The notes beneath the pieces were generated by a model that was given only the letters and a program-made list of their open reading frames with translations, had not been told where the DNA came from and did no database searches. A stretch of DNA of 8,573 nt from Pseudomonadota bacterium (GTDB lineage: Bacteria > Pseudomonadota > Alphaproteobacteria > Rhizobiales > Hyphomicrobiaceae): contig QGVC01000141.1 in NCBI GenBank assembly GCA_003242645.1, positions 1-8,573 of the forward strand, read 5' to 3'. The translations under genes and the position numbers were made by a program. This document shows positions 1 through 7,384 of the stretch, in pieces. The first letter of the stretch is position 1. Each line of letters opens with the position of its first letter.

Positions 1-751
1 CCGCCACTTTGCCAATGCGTACTCGGCCATCTTCCCAAACGTCGGCAAAAGGAAAGCCGAGAGCCCACGGTTCTGGAACATCCTTCTTGCCGGGATCGGC
101 GAAATAGCCGCCGGTGATCTGACCTGCGCATTCGAGCAGGTGGCCCATGACTGTGCCTTGGCCTAGGCGCGGATCGTTTTCTGACCAGCGATATGTCGCG
201 AGCACGGGCGCGAGAAACAGAGAGGGATCGGCAACGCGCCCGGTTACGATCACGTGTGCCCCTGTTTCGATAGCCTGGCCAATAGCGTCCGCCCCGAGAT
301 AGGCATTGGCAGAAACAATATCTGAGTGAACGCTTTCAATCGGCTCCCCGGTTTCAAGGAAATGCTCCTCCGGATGGGCGAGCACCCAGTTGAGCACGTC
401 GTCTCCCAAAAGGGCCGCGACTTTGGTGCCCGCCAGTCCAGCCGCGCGCGCGATCTCGACGACAGCTTCCGCTGCAGCTTCCGGATTTGCGGCACCCATA
501 TTGCTTATGATGCGGACGCCATGTTTCCGCGCGGCAGGAAGAACGCTCCGGATGCGCTCGGCCAATAGAGGATTATAACCTTCGCTTTGCCTGTTCCGGC
601 GGGACAGCGCCTCGCGAGCTATTGTACGCTCTGCCAAGCATTCAAAACAGATGAAATCAATTTCACCTTTTTCGATCAGCTCGAGCGCCGGCTCCCACCG
701 ATCCCCCGCATAGCCGGCACCACTACCGATTCGAAGCGGGTGTGTGGTCAC
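1..751 (-). CDS. AtuA/DUF1446 family protein, partial (C-terminus beyond left edge)
   Basis: The minus strand is open without a stop from a GTG at 751 to the window edge, giving the first 250 residues. The N-terminus reads MTTHPLRIGSGAGYAGDRW, followed by EKGEIDFICFECLAERTIA, AARKHGVRIISNMGAANP, a GDDV segment and HVIVTGRVADPSLFLAP. This pattern is what I recognise as the acyclic terpene utilization AtuA (DUF1446) family. P. aeruginosa AtuA belongs to the citronellol/geranyl-CoA pathway, but most members sit in other acid-catabolism clusters and their reaction is not firmly known. An AGGAGAG Shine-Dalgarno 7 bases upstream (759-765) supports the GTG start. The gene starts 15 bases after the hydrolase gene stops, so it is the last visible gene of the liv operon. 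Members are usually 450 residues or more, so roughly half is missing here. The family call is fairly secure; the substrate is unknown, and terpene use should not be read from the name alone. Confidence 0.8.
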   Translation of the reverse strand, partial: MTTHPLRIGSGAGYAGDRWEPALELIEKGEIDFICFECLAERTIAREALSRRNRQSEGYNPLLAERIRSVLPAARKHGVRIISNMGAANPEAAAEAVVEIARAAGLAGTKVAALLGDDVLNWVLAHPEEHFLETGEPIESVHSDIVSANAYLGADAIGQAIETGAHVIVTGRVADPSLFLAPVLATYRWSENDPRLGQGTVMGHLLECAGQITGGYFADPGKKDVPEPWALGFPFADVWEDGRVRIGKVA

Positions 752-766
752 GTGAGGCTCTCCTCT

Positions 767-1807
767 TCACACCGTTGCAACCGGAGTTGTGGGTGATCCA
801 ACAGCCCCCGGAAGACGGAGCGGCGGCGCAGTTAGCAGGAAACGGTAGCGTTTAGCGGCGCGAAGATAATCAGCGAGATCGGACAAGTACCAAAGCTCGC
901 CCAAGTGTACGCCCAGCTTGAATAAGCAATGCTCGTGCAACGGCAGGGATGCGTGCTGTCCCTCCCCAGGAACTGAGGGCAGGGCCTCGACTGCGTAATT
1001 GTCTGCAATCAAGACGGCGAGTCCGCTATCTGTAATCCAATTGAGCAAGCGGCGGTCGCGCCCATTGAGAACAGCGCAGACGCCATGCAGCACTTCTGCT
1101 GACGGCTGCTTATTCATGGAAAGCACTTTCTTGGCAAAGCCCGTGTGGAAGCACACCATATCGCCTTCTTCGACCACAACGCCATCCGCCTCCATCACCC
1201 GCATCAGGTCGTCGTAGCCGACCAGCTTGCGCTCGTCACCGAAATGGGCATGGAGATCGATCATCACGCCCCGGCCCTGAACGCAGGCTTCCGCCATGTT
1301 TTCGATCCCTAGACGATCTGCGTGAGTCCCCTCAAAGGGGCCGCAACCCTCGCCATGCTCGTGGCCGGCCGGACCAACGATGTGTTCGCCGCCACGCCAG
1401 CCGTTGTAATAGACGACCTCCGGCTCTCCATCACCATCCGCATCAAACAGTGCGCCCACATGAGCCAGCGAGTCCCATTGCGTCGAGTACTGCGTATGGA
1501 GAAGGACGGCGTCGTCGCTTATCACATCTGTCCAGTTCTCATTCTCTTGCTTCAGCTGGAAATTGTAATTGGCTTTTCCCTGACGAATAGTCGAGAACAA
1601 TTTCGGTGGATGGCGTCGTTCGTTGAGGATGTTGCCACCGGGATAATCGAGAGGAAGGCTCAGACAGAACGTGCGTCCCTCTTTGACCTCTGCTATCGCT
1701 GCAAGGACACGATCTGGTGTTAGCAGATTAAGTCGTCCACGCTCGTCATCCAGGCCGAAATCGCCCCAATTCGAACCCTCCGGCCGGTTTTTCCATCTTT
1801 GAGACAT
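767..1807 (-). CDS. Cyclase family protein (long-form, KynB-like metal-dependent hydrolase)
   Basis: This encodes 346 residues of the cyclase/kynurenine formamidase-like fold (PF04199), cytoplasmic, with no signal peptide. Visible hallmarks, numbered from the ATG, are HTQYSTQWDSLAHVG (104-118), GRGVMIDLHAHFG (178-190), FHTGFAKK (220-227), ADNYAVEALPS (268-278) and the C-terminal LHEHCLFKLGVHLGELW (290-306). Short KynB and isatin hydrolase enzymes bind metal with HxGTHxDxxxH. Here the two His before the Asp are Gln106 and Gln110, while Asp112 and His116 remain, as I recall for the longer QxxTQWDxLxH subfamily. The family hydrolyses amides, lactams or lactones; the substrate here is unknown. 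I chose the ATG at 1807 because GAGGG (1814-1818) lies 6 bases from it, against only 3 bases from the GTG at 1810. It follows livF by 16 bases and precedes the AtuA-like gene by 15, so it is part of the transport operon and probably acts on the imported compound. Confidence 0.85.
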   Translation of the reverse strand: MSQRWKNRPEGSNWGDFGLDDERGRLNLLTPDRVLAAIAEVKEGRTFCLSLPLDYPGGNILNERRHPPKLFSTIRQGKANYNFQLKQENENWTDVISDDAVLLHTQYSTQWDSLAHVGALFDADGDGEPEVVYYNGWRGGEHIVGPAGHEHGEGCGPFEGTHADRLGIENMAEACVQGRGVMIDLHAHFGDERKLVGYDDLMRVMEADGVVVEEGDMVCFHTGFAKKVLSMNKQPSAEVLHGVCAVLNGRDRRLLNWITDSGLAVLIADNYAVEALPSVPGEGQHASLPLHEHCLFKLGVHLGELWYLSDLADYLRAAKRYRFLLTAPPLRLPGAVGSPTTPVATV

Positions 1808-1823
1808 CACAATCCCTCAACTC

Positions 1824-2534
1824 TCAGAATAGCTGCATGAGGCGCACGTGGTCATTCAATGGCTCAGGATCGCCTTCATAGACGACTGTTCCCGTCTTGA
1901 TCACAACTGCACGGCTCGCGATCGGCAAGCTGAGGGCCAAATTTTGCTCGACCATGAGGATGGATGTTCCGAACCGCTGATTTATGGCGACGATCGACTG
2001 CATGACCCGCTCGACCAAGTTCGGAGCGAGTCCGATCGAAGGCTCATCGAGGATCAGCACGCGGGGTCCATGCATGAGCGCCATGCCAATTGCGAGCATT
2101 TGCTGCTGACCACCGGAAAGCGTTCCGGCGACCTGCTTTGCGCGCTCCTTCAAAATGGGAAACAGACTGAAGACGCTTTCGAGACGCTCTGTTACCTTAG
2201 AAGGATCCGTTTCCGCGAAAGCGCCTAGCTCGAGGTTGTCCTGAACGGTTAAACTCCGGAATATTCCGTGGCCCTGCGGTACGAAGGCCAGCCCAGCTGC
2301 GACGTTCGCCGCAGGAGTTCGTCCGGTGATATCCTGACCCTGGAATCTAACCTCGCCCGCCACGGGAGGGTCGAGACCGAAGATTGCTCGCATCAAAGTC
2401 GTCTTGCCAGCCCCGTTGTGGCCAAGAACGAGCAAAATCTCCCCCTCGCGAAGCGCCAGATCGATGCCATGGACCACGCGCTTCTTGCCATATCCGGCTT
2501 CCAGGCGGCGCGTTTCAAGAACAGGCGTAGTCAT
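1824..2534 (-). CDS. livF: HAAT/LIV-type ABC transporter ATP-binding protein LivF
   Basis: This 236-residue ATPase powers the membrane permease pair of a branched-chain amino acid (HAAT) type importer, on the cytoplasmic face. All motifs are intact: Walker A GHNGAGKTT (38-46), Q-loop FVPQG (Gln87), signature LSGGQ (139-143) and Walker B VLILDEP (159-165, catalytic Glu164). The switch position reads VEQN (Gln197) where many ABC ATPases have His; this is normal for LivF. Length matches the family (about 230-240). The start ATG lies in an ATGA overlap with the stop of the fused permease-ATPase gene, with GAGGT 7 bases upstream (2542-2546), so translational coupling is likely. LivF pairs with the LivG half of the upstream fusion as an ATPase heterodimer. 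The LivF label does not prove leucine transport, because such systems also carry amides, urea and aromatic or alicyclic acids. Confidence 0.95.
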   Translation of the reverse strand: MTTPVLETRRLEAGYGKKRVVHGIDLALREGEILLVLGHNGAGKTTLMRAIFGLDPPVAGEVRFQGQDITGRTPAANVAAGLAFVPQGHGIFRSLTVQDNLELGAFAETDPSKVTERLESVFSLFPILKERAKQVAGTLSGGQQQMLAIGMALMHGPRVLILDEPSIGLAPNLVERVMQSIVAINQRFGTSILMVEQNLALSLPIASRAVVIKTGTVVYEGDPEPLNDHVRLMQLF

Positions 2535-4234
2535 CCAAAGTACCTCGTGGCGAGCTCCGGATTGCTCATGAGCTCCTCCGGCGTGCCGACCGCCATCGCC
2601 CGGCCTTCGTCGAGGAAATAGACGACGTCGCAGAGCTCTTTGATTACGTCGAGGTTGTGCTCAATGATGCACACCGCTTTGCCGCTCTCCGCAAGCTTCC
2701 GTATTACCGGGAAGATCTCGGCCAAGGTTGTTGGGTCGAGGCCGGACATGGGCTCATCGAACAACAACACCTCGGCACCTGTGGCCAGAAGCCGGGCAAC
2801 AACCAGCAGCTTTTCTTCTGCGTAAGATAGGTTTTCTGCAGTTTCGTATGCTTTGTCGTGCAACTCGACGAAGCGGAGGATTTGCATCGCGCGGGCAGCA
2901 TTTTCCCGTTCCTCCTCGCGCACGTGCCGCCGCTTGAAGAAGACCCGGAAGAGGCTGTCACCCGACTGATTGGGTAGAGCAACCAGAACGTTCTCGATGA
3001 CAGTCATCTTTGTGAAAAGCCGCAAATCTTGAAAGGATCGAGCGAGACCCGCTCCGACCAACTCGTGCGGCCTCCGACCGATGATATTCTTGCCCCGCAG
3101 CGCAATTTCTCCGGAATCCGGCTTCAAGAATCCCGTGAGGAGATTGAAAGCGGTTGTTTTGCCGGCACCATTAGGTCCGATCAGACCAGTGATTTGGCCT
3201 TTTTTCAAGATGATTGAGAAATCAGAGACGGCGGTGATTCCACCAAAGCTCTTGCGCAGATTGCGGCCTTCAAGAATCACTTCGCCGACATTGTCCTTTG
3301 ATCCAGCGAAAAGGTCGTTACTGGCACCAACAGGTTCTTGTGCATTGATGGACACAAACATGGCCTTTTCGCCGCGCGGTTCCGGCAGCAGGCCTTCAGG
3401 TCGGAAACGCAGAATGAGGATCAGGATGACGCCGTAGATGATGAGTCTTAATTTGTCGGCAATGTCGACCGGCAAAGCCACGAACTTGAGCAGCTCTGGC
3501 AGAATGACCAGGATCGCTGCACCGAGCACCGATCCCCACAGATTTGCCGTGCCGCCCAGTATAACCATCGCCAGAACGTAGATTGTTTCGTCGATTGTAA
3601 AGCTTTGCGCTCCGACGTAGGTGAAGTAGCGCGCGAACAGCACACCTGCGATAGCAGCCAGGCCGGCCGAGACAGCAAAGACGGTGACCTTCATGTAAAG
3701 GATGTTCTTGCCAACCGCTTCTGCGGCGTCCTCGTTCTCACGCATGGCTCGTAGCGCGCGGCCGAATGGGGAGTGGGCTAAGCGCCAGCAAATCCAGAAG
3801 CAGAGGGCGGTGATCGGAACGGCAGCAAGCAGGAATCGGCCAGGGCTGTCTAGTCGAAGGCTACCAATCGTGTATGCCGGAATACCGCTGATTCCGTCCG
3901 TTCCACCCGTTAACGAGGTCCAATTGAGGATGACCTCGATGACGATCATCTGCAGTGCCAGCGAAATGACCACGAGATAGTGTCCGCTTACACGCAGCGC
4001 GGGGAGAGCAATGAGCACACTCATTGCGGCGGCGAAAACGACCGCAATGAGGAGTGGTAGGGGAAAAGGCAGCCCAAGGCTCGTGGTGGTGATAGCGGCG
4101 GCGTAGGCACCGAGCGCATAAAAGGCTGCATGAGAGAGGGCGAATAAGCCGGCGAATCCGATCAACAAATTGAAGGAGCTCGCGAGGATCGCATAGAGGC
4201 AGACCATCACGAGGATATGGAGAAGATAATCCAT
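2531..4234 (-). CDS. livM/livG: Fused LivM permease-LivG ATPase of a HAAT/LIV-type ABC importer
   Basis: A single uninterrupted 567-residue frame joins two normally separate subunits. Residues 1-290 are a LivM-type permease: many hydrophobic segments, the coupling-loop region FGRALRAMRENEDAAEAVG (157-175), GGTANLWGSVLGA (227-239) and the end motif LRFRPEGLLP (275-284). A charged linker (about 290-318) leads to a LivG-type ATPase (319-567) with Walker A GPNGAGKTT (353-361), Q-loop FQDLRLF (Gln402), Walker B VLLFDEP (489-495) and switch His526. The ABC signature is unusual: LSYAE (469-473) in place of LSGGQ or the more LivG-like LAYGQ. Fusions of this kind occur in alphaproteobacterial HAAT systems. 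GAGGA (4244-4248), inside the end of livH, serves as the ribosome site 9 bases from the ATG, and the 3' end overlaps livF by 4 bases. An ATG at codon 292 could in principle start a free LivG, but it has only a weak purine stretch upstream. Confidence 0.93.
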   Translation of the reverse strand: MDYLLHILVMVCLYAILASSFNLLIGFAGLFALSHAAFYALGAYAAAITTTSLGLPFPLPLLIAVVFAAAMSVLIALPALRVSGHYLVVISLALQMIVIEVILNWTSLTGGTDGISGIPAYTIGSLRLDSPGRFLLAAVPITALCFWICWRLAHSPFGRALRAMRENEDAAEAVGKNILYMKVTVFAVSAGLAAIAGVLFARYFTYVGAQSFTIDETIYVLAMVILGGTANLWGSVLGAAILVILPELLKFVALPVDIADKLRLIIYGVILILILRFRPEGLLPEPRGEKAMFVSINAQEPVGASNDLFAGSKDNVGEVILEGRNLRKSFGGITAVSDFSIILKKGQITGLIGPNGAGKTTAFNLLTGFLKPDSGEIALRGKNIIGRRPHELVGAGLARSFQDLRLFTKMTVIENVLVALPNQSGDSLFRVFFKRRHVREEERENAARAMQILRFVELHDKAYETAENLSYAEEKLLVVARLLATGAEVLLFDEPMSGLDPTTLAEIFPVIRKLAESGKAVCIIEHNLDVIKELCDVVYFLDEGRAMAVGTPEELMSNPELATRYFG

Positions 4235-4246
4235 TCCTGGCCGTCC

Positions 4247-5116
4247 TCAGCGCGTTCGAACACCGAACAACCCTTCTGGGCGCAACAAGATCATCAAGAA
4301 CAGTACAATGAAAGCGATGGAGTTTTGCCATTCCGTCGGAATTTGCCAGAGCCCAAGGCTTTGGACGAGGCCGAGCAGAAAACCGCCTGCCGCTGCGCCT
4401 TTCAAGGAGCCAACCCCGCCAACGACCACGGCGACAAACGCCAGGAAGACCGCAGCGAAGCCCATATGCGTGCTGGCTCCATCCTTGAGCAGAATAAGCA
4501 TCGCGGGAACTGCCGAGATCATGGAGCCGATGGCAAACACTATGAGCGATACACGAAGGGTGTCTATCCCAATTATGCGCGCCATCTCAGGATTGTCTGT
4601 CATCGCGAGGATCGCCTTACCGATGCGCGTGCGACGCAGGTATAGTGAGAGAGCTCCTCCGAGGACAAGAAAGCTGATAACCTGCCACACGTGGAGGGAG
4701 GTAAAGAAAACCGGTCCAACGAAGAAAATTTGGGTGTCTAGATGTTCAACAACTCGAACACCCGTACCGAAGATCACGCCCACTAGGTTTTCCAGTACGA
4801 TATAAAGGCCCAGAGATGCGATCAGCGGCACCAGCACCGGCGCATTTCTGAGTTCCAACGGGCGATATATGAGGAGATAACTCAAGAGTCCGAGCACGAG
4901 CGCGGTGGCAACGGCGCCAGTGAGGCCGACCCACACCGACAGGCCTAACCCACCTGCTAATAACCATCCGACGTAAGCGGCAAAGGTGAAAATCGGCCCG
5001 TAGGCGAAGTGTACAATACGGGTTGTCGCGAAAATCAGGCCAAAGCCTATTCCTAGCAGCGCGTAATGGCTCCCGTTAATTATGCCATTTACGAGCAGCT
5101 GAAGCAGAAGATCCAT
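4247..5116 (-). CDS. livH: HAAT/LIV-type ABC transporter permease LivH
   Basis: This 289-residue integral membrane protein pairs with the LivM half of the fusion to form the import channel. Sequence marks are the N-terminal NGIINGSHYALLGIGFGLIF, IVHFAYG (34-40), the cytoplasmic coupling loop RRTRIGKAILAMTDNPEMAR (161-180), VVVGGVGSLKGAAAGGFLLG (230-249) and the end LLRPEGLFG (277-285). About eight hydrophobic segments can be counted. Length is normal for LivH (about 290-300). GGAGG (5124-5128) sits 7 bases before the ATG. Downstream, only 12 bases separate it from the fused livM/livG gene. Upstream, 75 bases with a hairpin separate it from livK. The substrate cannot be told from the permease. 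Confidence 0.95.
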   Translation of the reverse strand: MDLLLQLLVNGIINGSHYALLGIGFGLIFATTRIVHFAYGPIFTFAAYVGWLLAGGLGLSVWVGLTGAVATALVLGLLSYLLIYRPLELRNAPVLVPLIASLGLYIVLENLVGVIFGTGVRVVEHLDTQIFFVGPVFFTSLHVWQVISFLVLGGALSLYLRRTRIGKAILAMTDNPEMARIIGIDTLRVSLIVFAIGSMISAVPAMLILLKDGASTHMGFAAVFLAFVAVVVGGVGSLKGAAAGGFLLGLVQSLGLWQIPTEWQNSIAFIVLFLMILLRPEGLFGVRTR

Positions 5117-5143
5117 GTGGGGGCCTCCGCAGCTGTGACACGC

Positions 5144-5168
5144 TGGGCAGGCGCGCTAGGCCTGCCCA
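5144..5168 (-). repeat. Perfect 9-bp inverted repeat (hairpin) between livK and livH
   Basis: The arms TGGGCAGGC (5144-5152) and GCCTGCCCA (5160-5168) are exact reverse complements around a 7-base loop. In the mRNA this makes a GC-rich stem-loop 23 bases after the livK stop and 27 bases before the livH start. No U-tract follows on the transcribed strand, so it is not a classical intrinsic terminator. Stem-loops after binding-protein genes commonly protect the upstream message from 3' decay, or allow partial termination, giving more binding protein than permease. That role is inferred here. Confidence 0.7.
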
Positions 5169-5191
5169 CGGACTCGTCTGGCGACAGTCGA

Positions 5192-6343
5192 TCAATCCGG
5201 CGTGATGTAGCTGACGAACTCACTCTTGCCATCCTTCACGCGGAATAGAGCCACGCGCTTCTTGGCGACACCGTTCTCCTGGAACACCATTTTGCCGCCA
5301 TAGACACTGTCAAATTCCGGGTTCTCGCGGATTGCGGCGGCCAACTTAGCGCCATTCCAGTAGTCACCACCCTTGGCACGCGCCCGGCGGATGGCTTCCG
5401 CTACTACGTAGACTGCCTCATAGTAGTTGGCCGCATAGAATTCCGGATCTTCACCAGTACGCTTCTTGTAATTCTCAGCGAACTGCTGCGACCAGGGGAA
5501 CTCAGGGGACGGTGTGAAGTAGTCCGAAGTATACTCGTACCCGTCACTGTGCTTCCCGGCAATTTTCTGGATATCCTCGTTATATTCGATTCCTATTACC
5601 GGAACCCTCAGACCAAATTCACGGATTTTTTTCAGTGCAAGTCCTGGATCGGGACTGAATAGCCAGAGGCCAACCCAATCAGGATTGGACGCGCGAATCT
5701 TCGCCACTTGAGTGTCGATGTTGGGCGCGCCAACTTCCATGAACTCAGTCGCGGTGATCGTGCCGCCTTTCGATTTCCAGTATGGCTCGACAGCCGCGAT
5801 TATGCTCTCGCCGGCATCGCTCTTCCAGGCGAGCTGAGCCAAACGCTTGAGGCCCAGTTCATTAGCGCGCTTTGCTGCGGCGCGGCCCAGGTCCGAGGCA
5901 AGGGATCGGTTATGGAAAAGATACTTGGACGCCCCGACCATCGCCGTGCTGACGCCACCCCCATTGAGCACCAAGATTCCCTTCTCGTCGGCGATTGGAG
6001 CAATTGCGAGCGTAGGTGGTGAGAACGACGAAAGTACCGCTTGAACGTTGTGAATGTTGATCAGCCGCGTGACCGCGGAGACACCCTCTTTGGCAACGCC
6101 GCTCTTGTGATCTTCGATCACTGCCTCCAGCTTGATGCCTTCAATGCCGCCTTTGGCGTTGATCTCGTCGACCGCTTGCAAGATGCCGGCGCTCATGACC
6201 TTGCCGTACCAGTCGGCCTTGCCACTCATGGCCAAGATGGCGCCGATCTTGAATACTTCGGGATCTTTAGGAGCTTCTTGAGCGCTGGCGGCAGAGAATG
6301 TCAGCATTCCGGCTGCCAGCCAAATGAGTAGAGTGCGTTTCAT
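5192..6343 (-). CDS. livK: Periplasmic substrate-binding protein of the HAAT/LIV-type importer
   Basis: This 383-residue periplasmic binding protein of the Leu/Ile/Val-binding type I fold delivers ligand to LivH/LivM. The N-terminus MKRTLLIWLAAGMLTFSAASA is a clear signal peptide with likely cleavage ASA|Q after residue 21. There is no lipobox Cys, so the mature protein is soluble. The mature part opens FKIGAILAMSGKADWYG (31-47) and continues GILQAVDEINAKGGI (53-67), EDHKSG (77-82), SSFSPPTLAIAPIADEKGI (105-123), NYYEAVYVVAEAIRRA (306-321) and GGKMVFQENG (349-358), all usual for the family. GGAGGA (6349-6354) lies 5 bases from the ATG. The gene follows the regulator on the same strand after 127 bases and leads the transport genes. 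The usual leucine-binding residues cannot be assigned by eye, so the ligand is open; an organic acid fits the enzyme genes nearby (inference). Confidence 0.93.
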   Translation of the reverse strand: MKRTLLIWLAAGMLTFSAASAQEAPKDPEVFKIGAILAMSGKADWYGKVMSAGILQAVDEINAKGGIEGIKLEAVIEDHKSGVAKEGVSAVTRLINIHNVQAVLSSFSPPTLAIAPIADEKGILVLNGGGVSTAMVGASKYLFHNRSLASDLGRAAAKRANELGLKRLAQLAWKSDAGESIIAAVEPYWKSKGGTITATEFMEVGAPNIDTQVAKIRASNPDWVGLWLFSPDPGLALKKIREFGLRVPVIGIEYNEDIQKIAGKHSDGYEYTSDYFTPSPEFPWSQQFAENYKKRTGEDPEFYAANYYEAVYVVAEAIRRARAKGGDYWNGAKLAAAIRENPEFDSVYGGKMVFQENGVAKKRVALFRVKDGKSEFVSYITPD

Positions 6344-6402
6344 GCGTTTCCTCCATAATCGCTATTCCCTCGGTTGCCGCGGTTTGGTTCTTGTGTTGGC
6401 AT
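6340..6402 (-). CDS. Possible 20-codon leader ORF overlapping the livK start
   Basis: In the livK leader, AGGAGGT (6417-6423), a perfect anti-16S match, is followed after 14 bases by an ATG opening MPTQEPNRGNRGNSDYGGNA. Its stop TGA (6342-6340) overlaps the livK ATG as ATGA. The overlap is typical of translational coupling, but the 14-base spacing is long and the peptide has no recognisable motif. It may be chance. Seen: the strong SD-like site and the overlap. Inferred: translation. Confidence 0.2.
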   Translation of the reverse strand: MPTQEPNRGNRGNSDYGGNA

Positions 6403-6470
6403 GGTGTTTGGGCGTTACCTCCTGATTTTCTGCAGCATTTCCACGACTACGGATAATCACTTCCGCGACG
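6344..6470 (-). promoter_or_regulatory. iclR-livK intergenic leader
   Basis: This is a 127-base spacer on the transcribed minus strand between the regulator stop and livK. It holds the livK ribosome site (6349-6354), a second stronger SD-like AGGAGGT (6417-6423) and, at its far end, TTGACG (6474-6469) beside a perfect TTGACA hexamer (6485-6480). Neither hexamer has a convincing -10 element at 16-18 bases. A separate livK promoter is possible but not shown; readthrough from iclR is equally possible. Confidence 0.3.
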
Positions 6471-7280
6471 TCAACTGGTTGTCAATATTGCCGTTTTTGA
6501 AGTCTCACTGCTTGGAAGTGGGAAGAGGGCTCGGCTGAGATAGGCTGCGGTCTCGCGCAGCTCGATACCGAGCCGGTCGATCTGTTCGGGAGCATGTTGA
6601 CCTTGGATTGCAATGCCGCTGATACCGAACCGGGGCGCTCCGTTTTGATCAACGACGACGCTGGCAACTGTTGTAATTCCCTTGTAAAGACGCCCAACGT
6701 CTTTCGCCCATCCGTTACGTGAAGCCTGTTCAACTTCGGCCTTGTACTGTTCAAAGCTTGGAGGATCCTGCCAACGGAGTTTGGTGAAGCGTCGCCGAAG
6801 TTCCTGCGCCGGCAACCGCAAGTGAGCGGCAATGCAGCGCCCGACCGCTCCGATCAAATAAGGTAGTCGCGATCCGATACGCATATCGACTCGTACAACA
6901 TGTTCGCCATAAGCGCGGTCGACGGCGATAATATGTCCATCTTCTGAAATACGCCATAGCGCGATGAGCATGTTGTGATTGAGAGCAAGACGCTCCAGCT
7001 CAGGTCGGATCAAGTCGAGGTAGCTGGTGCCGATCAGCCCAATAGCGAGTTCGGCGACAGCAAGTCCGAGCGAATAGGTCTTATCTTTCTCGTGGAAGCT
7101 CACGAAACGAGCCCGGGCCATCGTCCGCAATATACCAAAGCAGGTGCTAGGACTGATGCCAGTTGCGCGCGCTACAGCGGCAACACCTTGAGGCCCGGGC
7201 GCAGCCGCGAGATGCTGCAGAATGCGCAGCGCGTGGACAACGGCGCCAACGTCCTTCTGTTTGTCGAGACCTTCAGCCAT
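6471..7280 (-). CDS. IclR family transcriptional regulator
   Basis: This 269-residue DNA-binding regulator has a winged helix-turn-helix at about residues 10-75; VARATGISPSTCFGILRTMARARFV (36-60) covers the recognition-helix region. An IclR-type GAF-like effector domain follows at about 85-250, with PELERLA (93-99), PYLIGAVGRCIAAHL (140-154), RNGWAKDVGRLYKGITTVA (188-206) and FGISGIAI (218-225). Length is near the family norm (about 250-270). The ATG at 7280 has a weak GGAA site (7287-7290) 6 bases upstream. The gene is first in the minus-strand run and divergent from the DUF35 gene, so it probably controls the shared 232-bp region and possibly the liv operon as well. IclR members can repress or activate; the effector is usually the pathway substrate or an intermediate, unknown here. 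The last 15 or so residues are Ser/Thr-rich and probably disordered. Confidence 0.93.
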   Translation of the reverse strand: MAEGLDKQKDVGAVVHALRILQHLAAAPGPQGVAAVARATGISPSTCFGILRTMARARFVSFHEKDKTYSLGLAVAELAIGLIGTSYLDLIRPELERLALNHNMLIALWRISEDGHIIAVDRAYGEHVVRVDMRIGSRLPYLIGAVGRCIAAHLRLPAQELRRRFTKLRWQDPPSFEQYKAEVEQASRNGWAKDVGRLYKGITTVASVVVDQNGAPRFGISGIAIQGQHAPEQIDRLGIELRETAAYLSRALFPLPSSETSKTAILTTS

Positions 7281-7348
7281 TCACGATTCCGATTGCAATT
7301 CTGGATATCGAATGTAACATAGCTTCCACACTGGACGCCAGAGAGGAG

Positions 7349-7377
7349 TTGGGAGCGTTTACAGTCTTTCGTAGAAT
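7349..7377 (+). promoter_or_regulatory. Candidate sigma70-like promoter for the DUF35-thiolase unit
   Basis: TTGGGA (7349-7354, 4 of 6 against TTGACA) is followed after a 17-base spacer by TAGAAT (7372-7377, 5 of 6 against TATAAT). The predicted transcript start is near 7384-7385, giving a leader of about 130 bases before the DUF35 ATG. It was found by eye without scoring, so chance is possible. Confidence 0.4.
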
Positions 7378-7384
7378 CGTAGCC

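Noticed and set aside
1322..1723. Open plus-strand frame opposite the cyclase-family gene
   Set aside because: It is antisense to a well-conserved gene, with no family resemblance and no ribosome site; a shadow frame. The same holds for other frames opposite the liv genes.
1808..1810. GTG start of the cyclase-family gene one codon upstream
   Set aside because: It is only 3 bases from the Shine-Dalgarno; the ATG at 1807 has better spacing.
3330..3390. Possible assembly or frameshift join between livM and livG
   Set aside because: The frame reads cleanly through a hydrophilic linker, and such fusions are known, so I treat it as a real fusion.
5144..5168. Intrinsic terminator after livK
   Set aside because: The hairpin is strong but no U-run follows it on the transcribed strand, so I list it as a stem-loop only.
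6453..6485. livK promoter with perfect TTGACA
   Set aside because: The hexamer is present, but at 16-18 bases there is no -10; the nearest fair match (GATTAT) is 21 bases away.
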